64,000 nucleotides of DNA, from NCBI GenBank assembly GCA_016839165.1, contig CP069300.1:6892001-6956000 (forward strand), read 5' to 3'. The translations under genes were made by a program, and so were the position numbers. How positions within the stretch are numbered: the stretch's first letter is position 1; each line of letters opens with the position of its first letter. This DNA is from Bradyrhizobium sp. PSBB068 (GTDB lineage Bacteria; Pseudomonadota; Alphaproteobacteria; Rhizobiales; Xanthobacteraceae). Under the pieces are notes generated by a model. That model did not search any database. It saw only the letters and a list, made by a program, of their open reading frames with translations, and was not told the origin of the DNA. Shown here in pieces: positions 8,316 through 17,782 of this stretch.

Positions 8316-9688
8316 GCGTGCTGCGACCACGATCCCTGACCTGGCGACTGGTCGGGCGCCTCGCGGGCCTGCAGGCGGTCACGTTGACGCTGCTGATTCT
8401 GCTGATCGGAGCCGCCGCGATCGGGTTGCTCCGGGCGGGGCTCTTGATCGGCGAGTACGAAGGCAGCACGCTCGATACGTTGCGGGACGCCGTCACCCGC
8501 GATGAAGCGGGCGGATTGGCGCTACGCGCAACGCCGGAGCTCGCCGCTCTGCGCGCGGAGCACGCCGACCTCTGGTTCGTCATCCGCGACGGCGAGGGGC
8601 ACCAATTGTCCGAAGGCACGGTGCCCGCGGAATTCGCGCCGATCGCATCGAGCCTCGATCATGTGAGCGAGGCGCGGCTCAAATGGAACGCGGCGGAAGT
8701 CACGCGCCCGGCGGGTCTCGTCAAATGGGTCGACACCTCGGCGGGACGGATCCAGATCCTGACCGGCACGTACGGCCAGCTCTCGATGTGGCGCGCGCTG
8801 GAGAGCACCCCGCTGCTGTTCCTCAACATGATACTGCCGATCATCGTGCTGATGACGCTGGCGACGCTGGTCGCGACCCCGTTCGTGGTGCGCCGGGCCA
8901 TGACGGGTCTGGCGCAAGTCGCGGCGCAGGCCGAACGCATCGACATCGACCAGCGCGGCGTGCAGCTGCCGCTCGACAAGGTGCCGATCGAGATCACCCC
9001 GCTCGTCAAGGCGATCAATGCTGCGCTCGACCGCCTCGACAAGGGTTACGAACGCCACCGCCGCTTCCTCGCCGATGCCGCGCACGAGCTGCGCACACCG
9101 ATCGCGATTCTTTCGACACGGGTCGCCTCACTCGAACCCGGACCGGAGAAGACCTATCTGCTCGAAGACGCCACCCGGCTCAGCGTCATGGCCGGCCAGC
9201 TCCTGGACTTGCAACGGCTGGATCAGCAGGCCGACACGTTCGCCGCCATCGACCTCGTCGCGGTCGCGCGGCAGGTCGTGCTGGATCTCGCACCGCTCGC
9301 CTTCGCGGCCGGCTACGAGATGTCGTTCGAGCACGAGGACGAGACCACTGTGATGAACGGCGATCAGACCTCGATCGAGCGTGCGCTCACCAATCTGGTA
9401 CAGAACGCCATCGACCACGGACGGCGGCGCGGCACGATCCTGGTTCGGGTCACGGCGGCGGGCCTGATCGAGGTCTGCGACGATGGCGACGGCATTCCGC
9501 CCGACGAGCGCGAGCAGATCCTGGAGCCGTTCCGCCGGCTGCATCCGGGCGGACGCGGCGCCGGCCTCGGCCTCGACCTGGTGCAGAACATCATGCGCCT
9601 GCATGGCGGCCGGATCGAAGTCGATCAGGCGCCGTCCGGCGGCGCCTGCATGCGGATGGTGTTTCCGAAGGTGCAGCCGTCCCGTTGA
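8312..9688 (+). CDS. Sensor histidine kinase
   Basis: A 458-residue kinase starting at a GTG that overlaps the response regulator stop (GTGA). It has two membrane segments (about residues 15-46 and 170-195) around a periplasmic sensor of roughly 120 residues, a HAMP-like linker, an H-box ADAAHELRTPIAIL with H258, an N-box LTNLVQNAIDHG, and G-boxes CDDGDGIP and GAGLGLDLVQ. It forms a QseC/TctE-like pair with the upstream regulator. The ligand cannot be inferred. Confidence 0.93.
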   Translation: MSVLRPRSLTWRLVGRLAGLQAVTLTLLILLIGAAAIGLLRAGLLIGEYEGSTLDTLRDAVTRDEAGGLALRATPELAALRAEHADLWFVIRDGEGHQLSEGTVPAEFAPIASSLDHVSEARLKWNAAEVTRPAGLVKWVDTSAGRIQILTGTYGQLSMWRALESTPLLFLNMILPIIVLMTLATLVATPFVVRRAMTGLAQVAAQAERIDIDQRGVQLPLDKVPIEITPLVKAINAALDRLDKGYERHRRFLADAAHELRTPIAILSTRVASLEPGPEKTYLLEDATRLSVMAGQLLDLQRLDQQADTFAAIDLVAVARQVVLDLAPLAFAAGYEMSFEHEDETTVMNGDQTSIERALTNLVQNAIDHGRRRGTILVRVTAAGLIEVCDDGDGIPPDEREQILEPFRRLHPGGRGAGLGLDLVQNIMRLHGGRIEVDQAPSGGACMRMVFPKVQPSR

Positions 9689-9727
9689 TCGGGCAGAGAT
9701 GGCTGCGGCAGGCGGCACAAAAGCGCG

Positions 9728-9760
9728 ATGCGATTGGGTTGATCGTCATCGCGCTCTTGC
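9728..9760. repeat. Short dispersed intergenic repeat, copy 2
   Basis: Matches 3801-3834 with a few differences and ends CGTCATCGCGCTCTT. It lies between the convergent kinase and esterase genes. Confidence 0.45.
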
Positions 9761-9770
9761 GGATCAGGGC

Positions 9771-10964
9771 CTAACCCGCCTTGCGCAGCCTGAGGGATTC
9801 GTAGAACGCCGTTTCGAAGTTCATGTAGCCGATGAACGACGTCGGATCACCGAAGGGGAGGATCTGCGTCGCCCAGTAGCCGCCGAAACCGTTCTGGCGA
9901 TCGATCCAGTAGAACAGATTGGCGAGACCGGCCCAGCCGAGCGCGCCGGCGGGGCGGCCGGTCGGCGCCTGCTCGTCATTGATCATGAAGCTCAGCGCCC
10001 AGGATTTCGACTGGCCGGGGAAGAATTCGGCGTCGTTGGCGAGCGAGGTGATCACGCCGGTGATCGCAGTGACCTTGTTGTTGCCGAGATGGTTCTTCTC
10101 GGCCATCCGCACCGTTTCGGCCTTGAGGACGCGGCCATGCTCGCCGGCGCCGTCATTCAGCCACATCCGGATGAAGCGCATGTAATCGCCGATCGTGCCG
10201 TAGAGCCCGTGGCCGCCCATGTGGATTTCCGGATTGGCCGGCAACTCGAAATCCATCGGCGTGAGCGAGCCGTCGGCATTGCGGGCGTGGATGCTGGCAA
10301 GCTTGCGGCGCATCGCATCGGTGAGCTCGAACGTGGTATCCCGAATGCCGAGCGGTTCGAAGATCCGCGTCTTGAAGACCTCGCCGAGCCGCCTTCCGGT
10401 GATCGCCTCGACGATCTGGCCGCACCAATCCATGTTGGTGCCGTATTCCCAGCGCTCGCCGGGATCGAACAGCAGAGGTGTCATCAGCGAGGCCTTGGAC
10501 GCCGTGATGACGCTCGGCTGCCCCTTCTCCTGCGCAAGGCGGTTGTAGGTGTGATTGATGAAATCGTAGCTGAGGCCTGCACTATGGACCATCAGCATGC
10601 GGGTGGTGATGTCGCGCTTCGGCGCACGGAGGCGTGGCTCGCCCTTGTCGTCAAAGCCCTCGATGACCTGAAGCCTGCCGATGTCGGGTGCGTAGGTCTT
10701 GGCCGGCGCGTCGAGATCGAGCTTGCCTTCCTCGACGAGTTGCAGAACGGCGGTGCCCGTGATCGCCTTGGTGGTCGAGAAGATGGCGAACACGCTGTCG
10801 GTCGTCATGTCGGCCGGCTGGTCGAGCCGGCGTTTGCCCGCGGCGCCTTCGTAGATGTTGCGATGCCGGTCGGTCACCATCGCAACGACGCCGGGGACGC
10901 GTGGATTTGACGTCACGACGCCATCGAGAATTGCATCTGCTGCCGCACTGAAATTCGCGCTCAT
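9771..10964 (-). CDS. Serine hydrolase / esterase of the class C beta-lactamase family
   Basis: A 397-residue beta-lactamase-fold serine hydrolase with no signal peptide, so probably cytoplasmic. The S-x-x-K catalytic motif is STTK (S63-K66) in [11 protein letters not shown], and the expected second-motif tyrosine is in SAGLSYDF. Such proteins (EstB-like) hydrolyse short esters rather than beta-lactams. A strong GGAGG precedes the start. It is transcribed in the same direction as the Baeyer-Villiger monooxygenase upstream, so it probably cleaves the ester that enzyme forms. Confidence 0.88.
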   Translation of the reverse strand: MSANFSAAADAILDGVVTSNPRVPGVVAMVTDRHRNIYEGAAGKRRLDQPADMTTDSVFAIFSTTKAITGTAVLQLVEEGKLDLDAPAKTYAPDIGRLQVIEGFDDKGEPRLRAPKRDITTRMLMVHSAGLSYDFINHTYNRLAQEKGQPSVITASKASLMTPLLFDPGERWEYGTNMDWCGQIVEAITGRRLGEVFKTRIFEPLGIRDTTFELTDAMRRKLASIHARNADGSLTPMDFELPANPEIHMGGHGLYGTIGDYMRFIRMWLNDGAGEHGRVLKAETVRMAEKNHLGNNKVTAITGVITSLANDAEFFPGQSKSWALSFMINDEQAPTGRPAGALGWAGLANLFYWIDRQNGFGGYWATQILPFGDPTSFIGYMNFETAFYESLRLRKAG

Positions 10965-11000
10965 TGTCTTCCTCCAAATATTCTTGTGATGTTGACTTGC

Positions 11001-11084
11001 GTAGCCCGGATGGAGCGAAGCGAAATCCGGGGTTGGCAGTCGGTGTCACTGGTCCCGGATTACGCTTCGCTCCATCCGGGCTAC
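11001..11084. repeat. Large palindromic repeat between monooxygenase and esterase genes
   Basis: Left arm GTAGCCCGGATGGAGCGAAG, continuing to 11032, is matched by the reverse complement at 11053-11084 with one mismatch over 31 bases and a 20-base loop. This is a REP/BIME-like element. Its place between two co-oriented genes suggests an mRNA-processing or attenuating hairpin. Confidence 0.85.
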
Positions 11085-11105
11085 CAAATCCGATCGCGAT
11101 CGGGC

Positions 11106-12746
11106 CTACTGCATCGCGAAGCCGCGATAGCCGCTCGCGGCGACCTCGTCACATTTCTGGCGGTAGGTGCCGACACCGCCGCAATAGGACAGCACGCGAC
11201 GCGGCTTGCCCTCGACATTCGAGCCGAGATACCAGGAGTTGGTCTTGGCGATCAGGGTCGCGTTGGCGGTCTCATCGTGATGCGCCACCCACTGATCCTC
11301 GATATCCCTGGACGGCTCGATGACGTTCAGGTTGTTGCCGCGCATGTACTTGATGCAATCGTCGATCCACTCGACCTGCTGCTGCAGGCAGGTGGTCATG
11401 TTGCAGAGCGCGGCTGAAGGCGCGAGCGGCACCGCCGTCGTGAACAGGTTCGGATAGCCGTGGACCTGCAGCCCCATGGTGGTGCGGATATCGCGGCCCC
11501 AATCCTCCTTCAGCGAACGGCCGTCGCGGCCGCGGATGTCGATCCGCGTCAACGCGCCGGTGCCGGCATCGAAACCGGTTGCCAGGATGATGACGTCGAA
11601 TTCATGCGCCGTGCCATCTGCGGTCTGGATGCCCTCGGGCGTGATGCGGGCAATCGGGTTATCCTTGACGCTGACGATCTCGACATTGGGCCGATGGAAG
11701 GCCTCGAGGAAATTGCTTTCCAGCGGCACCCGGTGCGTGCCGAAGCCGTAGTCCGACGGAATCAGCTGCTCGCACAGTTTGGGATCCTTGATCCGCTCCC
11801 GCATCTTCGCGCGCACGAATTCGGTGATCTCGGCGTTGACGGATTCGTCGAAGAACAATTCGGCGAAGGACGACACCCACAATTTGAGCGATCCGTCGTT
11901 CCAGCAATCCTCGACCACCTGGCGGCGCTGCTGCGGCGTCAGGTCGGCCCAGGCATGCTCGAAGTCGAATTCGAAGCCGGTGAACGTCTTCGGCAGCCGT
12001 TCGGTGAGGAACTTGAACTTCGACTTGTAGGCTTCGGCGTCCGCCGCATCCCATTTCGGGTTCTTCATCGGGATGATGTATTGCGGGGTGCGGATGAAAA
12101 CCTTGAGATGACCGACTTCGCCGGCGATCGACTGGATCACCTGGATCCCGGTCGCGCCGTTGCCGACCACGCCGACGCGCTTGCCGGCGAGTTCGATCGG
12201 CCCCTTCGGCCAGCGCGCGGTGTGGAACAGCTTGCCCTTGAACGTCTCCTGTCCCGGGAACGACACGTGCGGGGCCGAGAGCATGCCGCAGCAGGTGACC
12301 AGGAACTGGGTGTCGATCACTTCGCCCTTGTCGGTCGTGACCTGCCAGCGCTGCGCCGCCTCGTCGAAATGCGCGCTTTTCACCGTGGTCTCGAACTGGA
12401 TGTCCTTCTTGAGGTCGAGACGGTCGGCCACATAGTTCAGCCAACGCTCGATCTCGGGCTGTCCCGGAAACCGCTCGCTCCAGCTCCAGCCCTTGTAGAG
12501 CTCCTCGGAGAACAGATACTGATAGGTGTGGCCTTCGGAATCGAAGCGCGCGCCGGGATAACGGTTCCAGTACCAGGTGCCGCCGACGCTCGATCCTGCG
12601 TCAATAGCCCTGACATTCAGGCCCTGCTCGCGCAGGCGGAACAGTTGATAGAGGCCCGCGACGCCGGCGCCGATCACCACGGCGTCGAGTTTAGATGTCG
12701 CGTGCACGCCATTGCTTCCATTGGACCTGGTTGCGGTCGCGGTCAT
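11106..12746 (-). CDS. Flavin-containing (Baeyer-Villiger-type) monooxygenase
   Basis: A 546-residue FAD/NADPH monooxygenase. It has the FAD-binding GAGVAG (26-31), the NADPH-binding GNGATG (195-200) and between them FKGKLFHTARWP (169-180), the FxGxxxHxxxWP fingerprint of Baeyer-Villiger monooxygenases; GGTWYWNRYPG is also typical. The start at 12746 follows AGGAGG by a good spacing. These enzymes insert oxygen next to a ketone, giving an ester or lactone. The esterase downstream and the divergent AraC regulator suggest an inducible ketone breakdown unit. Confidence 0.92.
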   Translation of the reverse strand: MTATATRSNGSNGVHATSKLDAVVIGAGVAGLYQLFRLREQGLNVRAIDAGSSVGGTWYWNRYPGARFDSEGHTYQYLFSEELYKGWSWSERFPGQPEIERWLNYVADRLDLKKDIQFETTVKSAHFDEAAQRWQVTTDKGEVIDTQFLVTCCGMLSAPHVSFPGQETFKGKLFHTARWPKGPIELAGKRVGVVGNGATGIQVIQSIAGEVGHLKVFIRTPQYIIPMKNPKWDAADAEAYKSKFKFLTERLPKTFTGFEFDFEHAWADLTPQQRRQVVEDCWNDGSLKLWVSSFAELFFDESVNAEITEFVRAKMRERIKDPKLCEQLIPSDYGFGTHRVPLESNFLEAFHRPNVEIVSVKDNPIARITPEGIQTADGTAHEFDVIILATGFDAGTGALTRIDIRGRDGRSLKEDWGRDIRTTMGLQVHGYPNLFTTAVPLAPSAALCNMTTCLQQQVEWIDDCIKYMRGNNLNVIEPSRDIEDQWVAHHDETANATLIAKTNSWYLGSNVEGKPRRVLSYCGGVGTYRQKCDEVAASGYRGFAMQ

Positions 12747-13047
12747 GGTTTCCTCCTGTGTGGTGTCTCGCCCGCTCCTTCCCATCCGCTGCATCGCGGG
12801 ATGACGGTGCGTTGCGCCAATTTCGTCCTCGGCGGCATCGGTGGGGCTGCCGGAACGCACCGGAGGCTATGGCCCTTGCGGCATGCGGGGCTTGGATGAA
12901 ACCGACAATCTCTGGAACGCGGCTGCAGGCGGCGCTCGGCCATAGGTCGCCTTGGCAAACCGTGAAAGCCGCCTATCCTGTGCGCAGCCGTCCGGCCAAG
13001 AAGAAGCCGTCAATCGCGCCGCGGATTCCAGGGAGGAGGCTCGCGCG

Positions 13048-13950
13048 ATGGGCCAGTTGATCACGGTCGAGGAACTGCCGCGCTACGCTCCCGGCGAGCT
13101 GAAGCTGGATAGTACGCCGGTTGGCCGCAACGATTTCCGGCTGCGGATATTCCGCTATGCGCCATCCGACATCTGGGTCCCGCCGTCGGAGAACTACCTC
13201 GTCGTGATCTATCGCGACGGCGTCACATCGATGAACCGCCGCGTCACCGGCGCTTGGAAGCAGGATCATGTCGGCCGCGGCGTCACGACGCTCTTGACGC
13301 GCGCCGAGCCCTCGAACTGGCGCTGGCAGCACGACATCGAGGTCAGCCATTTCTACATCTCGCCGACGCTGATGACGAAGACCGCCAGCGAAGCGTTCGA
13401 CCGCGACGCCGAGACGGTCGAGCTCCACGATCTGCTCAAGGTCGAGGATCCGATGCTGACCTGGATCAACGACCAGATGGTCCAGGAAATCGCCGCGGGC
13501 GGTCCCGGCGGCCGGCTCTGCTACGACGCCCTGGCGCTGCAGGCCAGCGTGCACATCCTGCGCAAATACGCCGCGATCGAGTTCAAGATGCCCTGCGCGC
13601 AGGGGCGCTTTCGCCCAGCGCACGCGCGGCTGATAGAGGACTATGTCGAGCAGAACATCTTCCGGAACATCACGCTGGAGGAGCTCGCGAACATCTGCAA
13701 TTGCACGCCGGTGCAGTTCGCGCGCAAGTTCCGCGTCCATTACGGCATGCGCCCGCACGCTTATGTGCTGCGGCGCAAGGTCGAGCATGCCTGCCAGCAT
13801 CTGCGCAGGGACCGCGTGGCGCTGAAGGAGATCGCGCTGCTGGCAGGCTTCGCCGACCAGAGCCACCTCAATCGCGTGTTCCGGCAGCACATGAACGTGA
13901 CGCCGGCGGAGTACCGCCGGCAGGTCTGCGAGACCAAGCTCGAGGCGTGA
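13048..13950 (+). CDS. AraC-family transcriptional regulator
   Basis: A 300-residue regulator starting at 13048 after GGGAGGAGG. The N-terminal 180 residues are an unassigned sensor domain; the C-terminal about 100 residues carry the double helix-turn-helix, with ITLEELANICNCTPVQFARK and IALLAGFADQSHLNRVFR followed by TPAEYRR. It is divergent from the monooxygenase gene and likely activates it. Confidence 0.9.
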   Translation: MGQLITVEELPRYAPGELKLDSTPVGRNDFRLRIFRYAPSDIWVPPSENYLVVIYRDGVTSMNRRVTGAWKQDHVGRGVTTLLTRAEPSNWRWQHDIEVSHFYISPTLMTKTASEAFDRDAETVELHDLLKVEDPMLTWINDQMVQEIAAGGPGGRLCYDALALQASVHILRKYAAIEFKMPCAQGRFRPAHARLIEDYVEQNIFRNITLEELANICNCTPVQFARKFRVHYGMRPHAYVLRRKVEHACQHLRRDRVALKEIALLAGFADQSHLNRVFRQHMNVTPAEYRRQVCETKLEA

Positions 13951-13982
13951 GATCGCGACGCTAGCCAGCGATCGGCCTACGC

Positions 13983-15017
13983 CTACACCGGCGGCGGATT
14001 GATCCGGGCAAAGCCCTCCTGGATCCGGTAAGGGTAGTAGGGATAGGCCGGCATCACGGCGCTTGCCTTGTCGAGACGCGCGATCTGGTCCGGCGAGAGC
14101 GACCAGCCGACCGCACCGAGATTGTCGCGCAGCTGCGCCTCGTCGCGCGCGCCGATGATCACGGATGACACGCTCGGGCGGGTGAGCAGCCAGGCGATCG
14201 CGATCTGGGGCACGGTGCGGCCGGTCTCCGCGGCCACGGCGTCCAGCGCATCGACGATCGCGTAAAGCTTCTCGTCGTCGACCGCCGGCCCGAACTTCGC
14301 GGTCTCATGCAGGCGGCTGTTGTTCGGCAGCGGCTGGCCGCGCCTGATCTTGCCGGTGAGGCGGCCCCAGCCGAGCGGGCTCCAGACCAGCGCACCGACG
14401 CCCTGATCGAGCGCGAGCGGCATCAGCTCGGATTCATAGTCGCGGCCGACCAGCGAATAGTAGACCTGGTGCGCCACATAGCGCGGCCAGCCGTGCCGCT
14501 CTGCGATCCCAAGCGACTTCATCAGATGCCAGCCGGAGAAGTTCGAGGCGCCGACATAGCGCAGCTTGCCGGCCCGCACGAGCGTGTCGAGGGTCGACAG
14601 CACTTCATCGATCGGCGTGAAGGCGTCGAAGGCGTGAAGCTGCAACAGGTCGATGTAATCGGTGCCGAGCCGGCGCAACGCGGCGTCGACCGCGGCGACG
14701 AGGCGATAACGCGACGTGCCCGCATCGAGCGGGCCGTCGCCCATCGGCAGGCCGGTCTTGGTCGAGATCAGCACCTTGTCGCGGCGGCCCTTGATCGCGG
14801 CGCCGAGGATCTCCTCCGATGCGCCGTTCGAATAGACGTCGGCGGTGTCGAACAGATTGACGCCGGCCTCGAGGCAGATGTCGATCAGCCGCCGCGCCTC
14901 GCTGGCGTCGCTGCGGCCCCAGGCGGAAAACAACGGTCCCTGGCCGCCGAAGGTGCCGGTGCCGAAGCTGAGCACGGGGACTCTCAAACCCGACGTGCCG
15001 AGATTGCGATATTCCAT
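13983..15017 (-). CDS. Aldo/keto reductase
   Basis: A 344-residue NADPH-dependent oxidoreductase with the (beta/alpha)8 AKR signature. The catalytic tetrad is visible as D57 and Y62 in NLFDTADVYSNG, K87 in ISTKTG, and His in LLQLHAFD. The C-terminal cofactor region reads PSVSSVIIGARDEAQL. The start at 15017 was preferred over an upstream Met because it follows AAGGAG. It lies 23 bases after the MFS gene, so the two are probably one transcript. Confidence 0.92.
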   Translation of the reverse strand: MEYRNLGTSGLRVPVLSFGTGTFGGQGPLFSAWGRSDASEARRLIDICLEAGVNLFDTADVYSNGASEEILGAAIKGRRDKVLISTKTGLPMGDGPLDAGTSRYRLVAAVDAALRRLGTDYIDLLQLHAFDAFTPIDEVLSTLDTLVRAGKLRYVGASNFSGWHLMKSLGIAERHGWPRYVAHQVYYSLVGRDYESELMPLALDQGVGALVWSPLGWGRLTGKIRRGQPLPNNSRLHETAKFGPAVDDEKLYAIVDALDAVAAETGRTVPQIAIAWLLTRPSVSSVIIGARDEAQLRDNLGAVGWSLSPDQIARLDKASAVMPAYPYYPYRIQEGFARINPPPV

Positions 15018-15040
15018 GGTCGTACTCCTTGTGATGCCAA

Positions 15041-16222
15041 TCATTCCGCCGGACACTGCGCGGCCAGCACAGCGGGCCGATCAAGCCGCAGGCTCCACAG
15101 CGCGAGCAGCAGCCCGATCGCGGTGATAACGGCCGCAACCAACGGCAGTGCGCCGAGACCAAGACCGCGATCGATGGTGACGCCGCCGGCCCAGGCGCCG
15201 AGCGCATTGCCGAGATTGAACGCCGCGATGTTCAGGCTGGACGCCAGCGTCCGGCCCTCGGCGCCCGCGGCTTCGAGCACGCGAAGCTGCAGCGGAGCGA
15301 CAGTTGCAAACGATGCGATGCCGAGCACGAACAAGAGCGCCACAGCCAAGGCCTTGATCGAGACCACCGCCGCCAGCGCGACGAGGACTGCGGCAAGCCC
15401 GCCGAGCGACACCAGCAGTGCACGCGCAAGCCCCTTATCGGCGAGCCGACCGCCCGCGACATTGCCGATCGCAAGGCCGGCGCCGAACACCAGCAGGATC
15501 GGCGACACCGCGGCGTCGGAGAATCCGGTGAGCCGCGTCAGGATCGGCTGCACATAGGTGAAGACCGCGAACAGCCCGCCAAAGCCGAACACCGTCATCG
15601 CGAGCCCGAGTAGCACCTGCGGGCGGCCGAGCACGGCGAGTTCCTCACGCAGCGGCGCCGGCTTGTCCTTGGCGCCGACATGGCCGGGCACCAGCACCGC
15701 GAGCACGATGAAGGCGACCACGCCGATGACAGCCACCGCCCAGAAGGCCGCGCGCCAACCGAGCATCAGGCCGAACCAGGCTCCGAAGGGCACGCCGAGC
15801 AGGGTCGCGACCGTGAGGCCGATGAACATCGTGGCGATCGCCGACGCCCTCTTGTCTTCCGGGACCAGGCTGGTCGCGACCACCGAGCCGACGCCGAAGA
15901 AGGTGCCGTGCGCCAGCGAGGTCAGGATGCGCGCGGCCATCAGGAGGTCGTAGTTCGGCGCGACCGCGCAAGCCGCGTTGCCGAGCGTGAAGATCGCCAT
16001 CAGCGCCAGCAGCACAGCCTTGCGCGGCATCTTGCGCGTCGCGAGCGTCAGGATCGGCGCGCCGACGAACACGCCGAGCGCATAGCCGGAGATCAAGAGG
16101 CCCGCCGCGGAGACCGACACATGCATGTCGGCGGCGACCTGCAGCAACAGTCCCATGATGAGGAATTCGGTGGTGCCGATGCCAAAGGCACCGGCGGTCA
16201 AGGCAAGGACTGCGAGAGGCAT
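15041..16222 (-). CDS. MFS transporter (drug/arabinose efflux type)
   Basis: A 393-residue, 12-helix major facilitator protein starting MPLAVLALTAGAFGIGTTEF, the N-terminus typical of the DHA1 sugar/drug efflux group (AraJ/YdhP-like). Loop motifs ATRKMPRKAV and RILTSLAHGTFFGVGS are of that family. It is divergent from the LysR gene at 16324, which probably controls it together with the aldo/keto reductase downstream. Substrate unknown. Confidence 0.9.
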   Translation of the reverse strand: MPLAVLALTAGAFGIGTTEFLIMGLLLQVAADMHVSVSAAGLLISGYALGVFVGAPILTLATRKMPRKAVLLALMAIFTLGNAACAVAPNYDLLMAARILTSLAHGTFFGVGSVVATSLVPEDKRASAIATMFIGLTVATLLGVPFGAWFGLMLGWRAAFWAVAVIGVVAFIVLAVLVPGHVGAKDKPAPLREELAVLGRPQVLLGLAMTVFGFGGLFAVFTYVQPILTRLTGFSDAAVSPILLVFGAGLAIGNVAGGRLADKGLARALLVSLGGLAAVLVALAAVVSIKALAVALLFVLGIASFATVAPLQLRVLEAAGAEGRTLASSLNIAAFNLGNALGAWAGGVTIDRGLGLGALPLVAAVITAIGLLLALWSLRLDRPAVLAAQCPAE

Positions 16223-16323
16223 GTGTCGCTCCGGAGGGTAAGGATTCCGCAATGCGAGATAGCGGCCCGGGCGAGGAAGGATTAGAATGGCCGAAATCCA
16301 ATCATTTGTGACGTGAATTCAAG

Positions 16324-17280
16324 ATGGCTCGTACCGACACCAACCGCTCCGGCGAAATGGACGTGTTCGTCCGCGTCGTCGACCTCGGCGGTTTCACCGC
16401 CGCCGCGAACAGCCTGCGCCAGACGCCGTCGGGCGTCAGCAAGCTGGTGTCGCGGCTGGAGACGCGGCTCGGCACAAGGCTGGTCAACCGCACCACGCGC
16501 AAGCTACAGCTCACCGAGGAAGGCCAGGCGTTCTATCAGCGCGCGCAACGCATCCTCGCCGACATCGACGAGGCCGAGCGCGAGGCCGCCTCCTGCGTGC
16601 CGCGCGGCCATCTCACCGTCAACAGCAACATCCCGTTCGGCATGCTGCATGTGATGCCGCTGCTGCCGCGCTTCATGCGCGAGCATCCCGACATCACGCT
16701 CGACGTCGTGCTGACCGACACGCTGGTCGATCTGATGCAGGCGCGTGCCGATGTCGCGATCCGCGCCGGCCCGCTCGGCGCCTCGCGGCTGATCGCGCGC
16801 AAGCTCGGCACCAGCCGCATGGCGGTGGTTGCCGCGCCGTCCTATCTCGCCCGCCACGGCATCCCGAAGACGCCGGCCGACCTCGCCGCCCACCGCGGCA
16901 TCGGCTGGACCTTTCCGCGCAGCATCCGCGGCTGGCCGTTCCGCCGGGCTGAAAAGATCGAGGAAGCATTGCCGCCGCCGGTCGCTCGCGCCAGCGACGG
17001 CGAGACCGCGCGCCAGCTTACGCTCGGCGGCATCGGCGTCGCGCGGCTGGCACTGTTCCATATCGGCCCCGACATCGAAGCCGGGCGTCTGGTCCCGGTG
17101 CTGCAAAACCTCAATCCGGGCGACCGCGAGGACATCCACGCGGTCTATGTCGGCCACGCCGGTCCGCTGCCGGCACGGGTGCGCGCCTTCATCGATTTTC
17201 TGGCAAGCAACATCCGGATCGGCGATCCGGCGCTGCGGCGTGGCGCGGACGGGAAATGGAAGATCGTGGGCGACAAGTGA
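16324..17280 (+). CDS. LysR-family transcriptional regulator
   Basis: A 318-residue regulator with an N-terminal helix-turn-helix (MDVFVRVVDLGGFTAAA then TPSGVSKLVSRLETRLGT) and a substrate-binding domain of the type seen in proteins near aldo/keto reductase and MFS genes. It is divergent from the MFS gene with about 100 bases between the starts, and is followed 7 bases downstream by an SRPBCC gene. Likely regulator of the divergent transporter/reductase pair. Confidence 0.92.
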   Translation: MARTDTNRSGEMDVFVRVVDLGGFTAAANSLRQTPSGVSKLVSRLETRLGTRLVNRTTRKLQLTEEGQAFYQRAQRILADIDEAEREAASCVPRGHLTVNSNIPFGMLHVMPLLPRFMREHPDITLDVVLTDTLVDLMQARADVAIRAGPLGASRLIARKLGTSRMAVVAAPSYLARHGIPKTPADLAAHRGIGWTFPRSIRGWPFRRAEKIEEALPPPVARASDGETARQLTLGGIGVARLALFHIGPDIEAGRLVPVLQNLNPGDREDIHAVYVGHAGPLPARVRAFIDFLASNIRIGDPALRRGADGKWKIVGDK

Positions 17281-17287
17281 GCATGCG

Positions 17288-17692
17288 ATGACGAACGAAA
17301 TCCCGGTCTTCCAGTCCGTCACCGAGTCGATCCGCATCGCGGCGCGGCCCAAGCATGTGTGGGACGCGATCCTGGATCCCAAAGCGGGCGAGACGTGGCG
17401 CAACGCACATTTCACGACGGACTGGCAGATCGGTGCGCCGATCGAGATCGAGGCGGAGATCGGCGCGAAGCACTATCGCGACAAGGGCCGAGTCATCCGC
17501 ATCGAGCCGCCAATGCTGCTCGCATACTCCTATTGGTCGCAGGTCTCCGGCCTGCCCGACGTTCCGCAATCCTATGCGACTGTTATGATGACGCTCACGA
17601 CCGACGGCGGCGAGACGGTGCTGACCGTAACCCAGCAGGTGCCGCCGTCACCGATCCGCCGCAGGAACGGATGGGAAATCGGCTCCGAGTAA
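17288..17692 (+). CDS. SRPBCC (AHSA1-like) protein, truncated by an in-frame stop
   Basis: 134 residues of an AHSA1/START-like lipid-binding fold (SIRIAARPKHVWDAILDP near the N-terminus, VTQQVPPSP in the last strand). The frame ends at TAA 17690-17692, but reading on in the same frame gives GAKHVAFYWRMTLPRLKQVV to a TAG at 17774-17776, which is just the C-terminal helix expected for this family (total about 162 codons). So either a GAA-to-TAA type nonsense change has removed the last helix, or the gene is decaying. It sits 7 bases after a LysR gene. Confidence 0.75.
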   Translation: MTNEIPVFQSVTESIRIAARPKHVWDAILDPKAGETWRNAHFTTDWQIGAPIEIEAEIGAKHYRDKGRVIRIEPPMLLAYSYWSQVSGLPDVPQSYATVMMTLTTDGGETVLTVTQQVPPSPIRRRNGWEIGSE

Positions 17693-17782
17693 GGCGCGAA
17701 GCACGTCGCGTTCTATTGGCGCATGACTCTTCCACGCCTGAAGCAGGTCGTCGAGCAAGGACGTGCCGTGCCATAGCGTGAC

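Noticed and set aside
9771..10964. Assignment as a beta-lactamase resistance gene
   Set aside because: No signal peptide and no class C KTG context apparent; its operon context points to an esterase.
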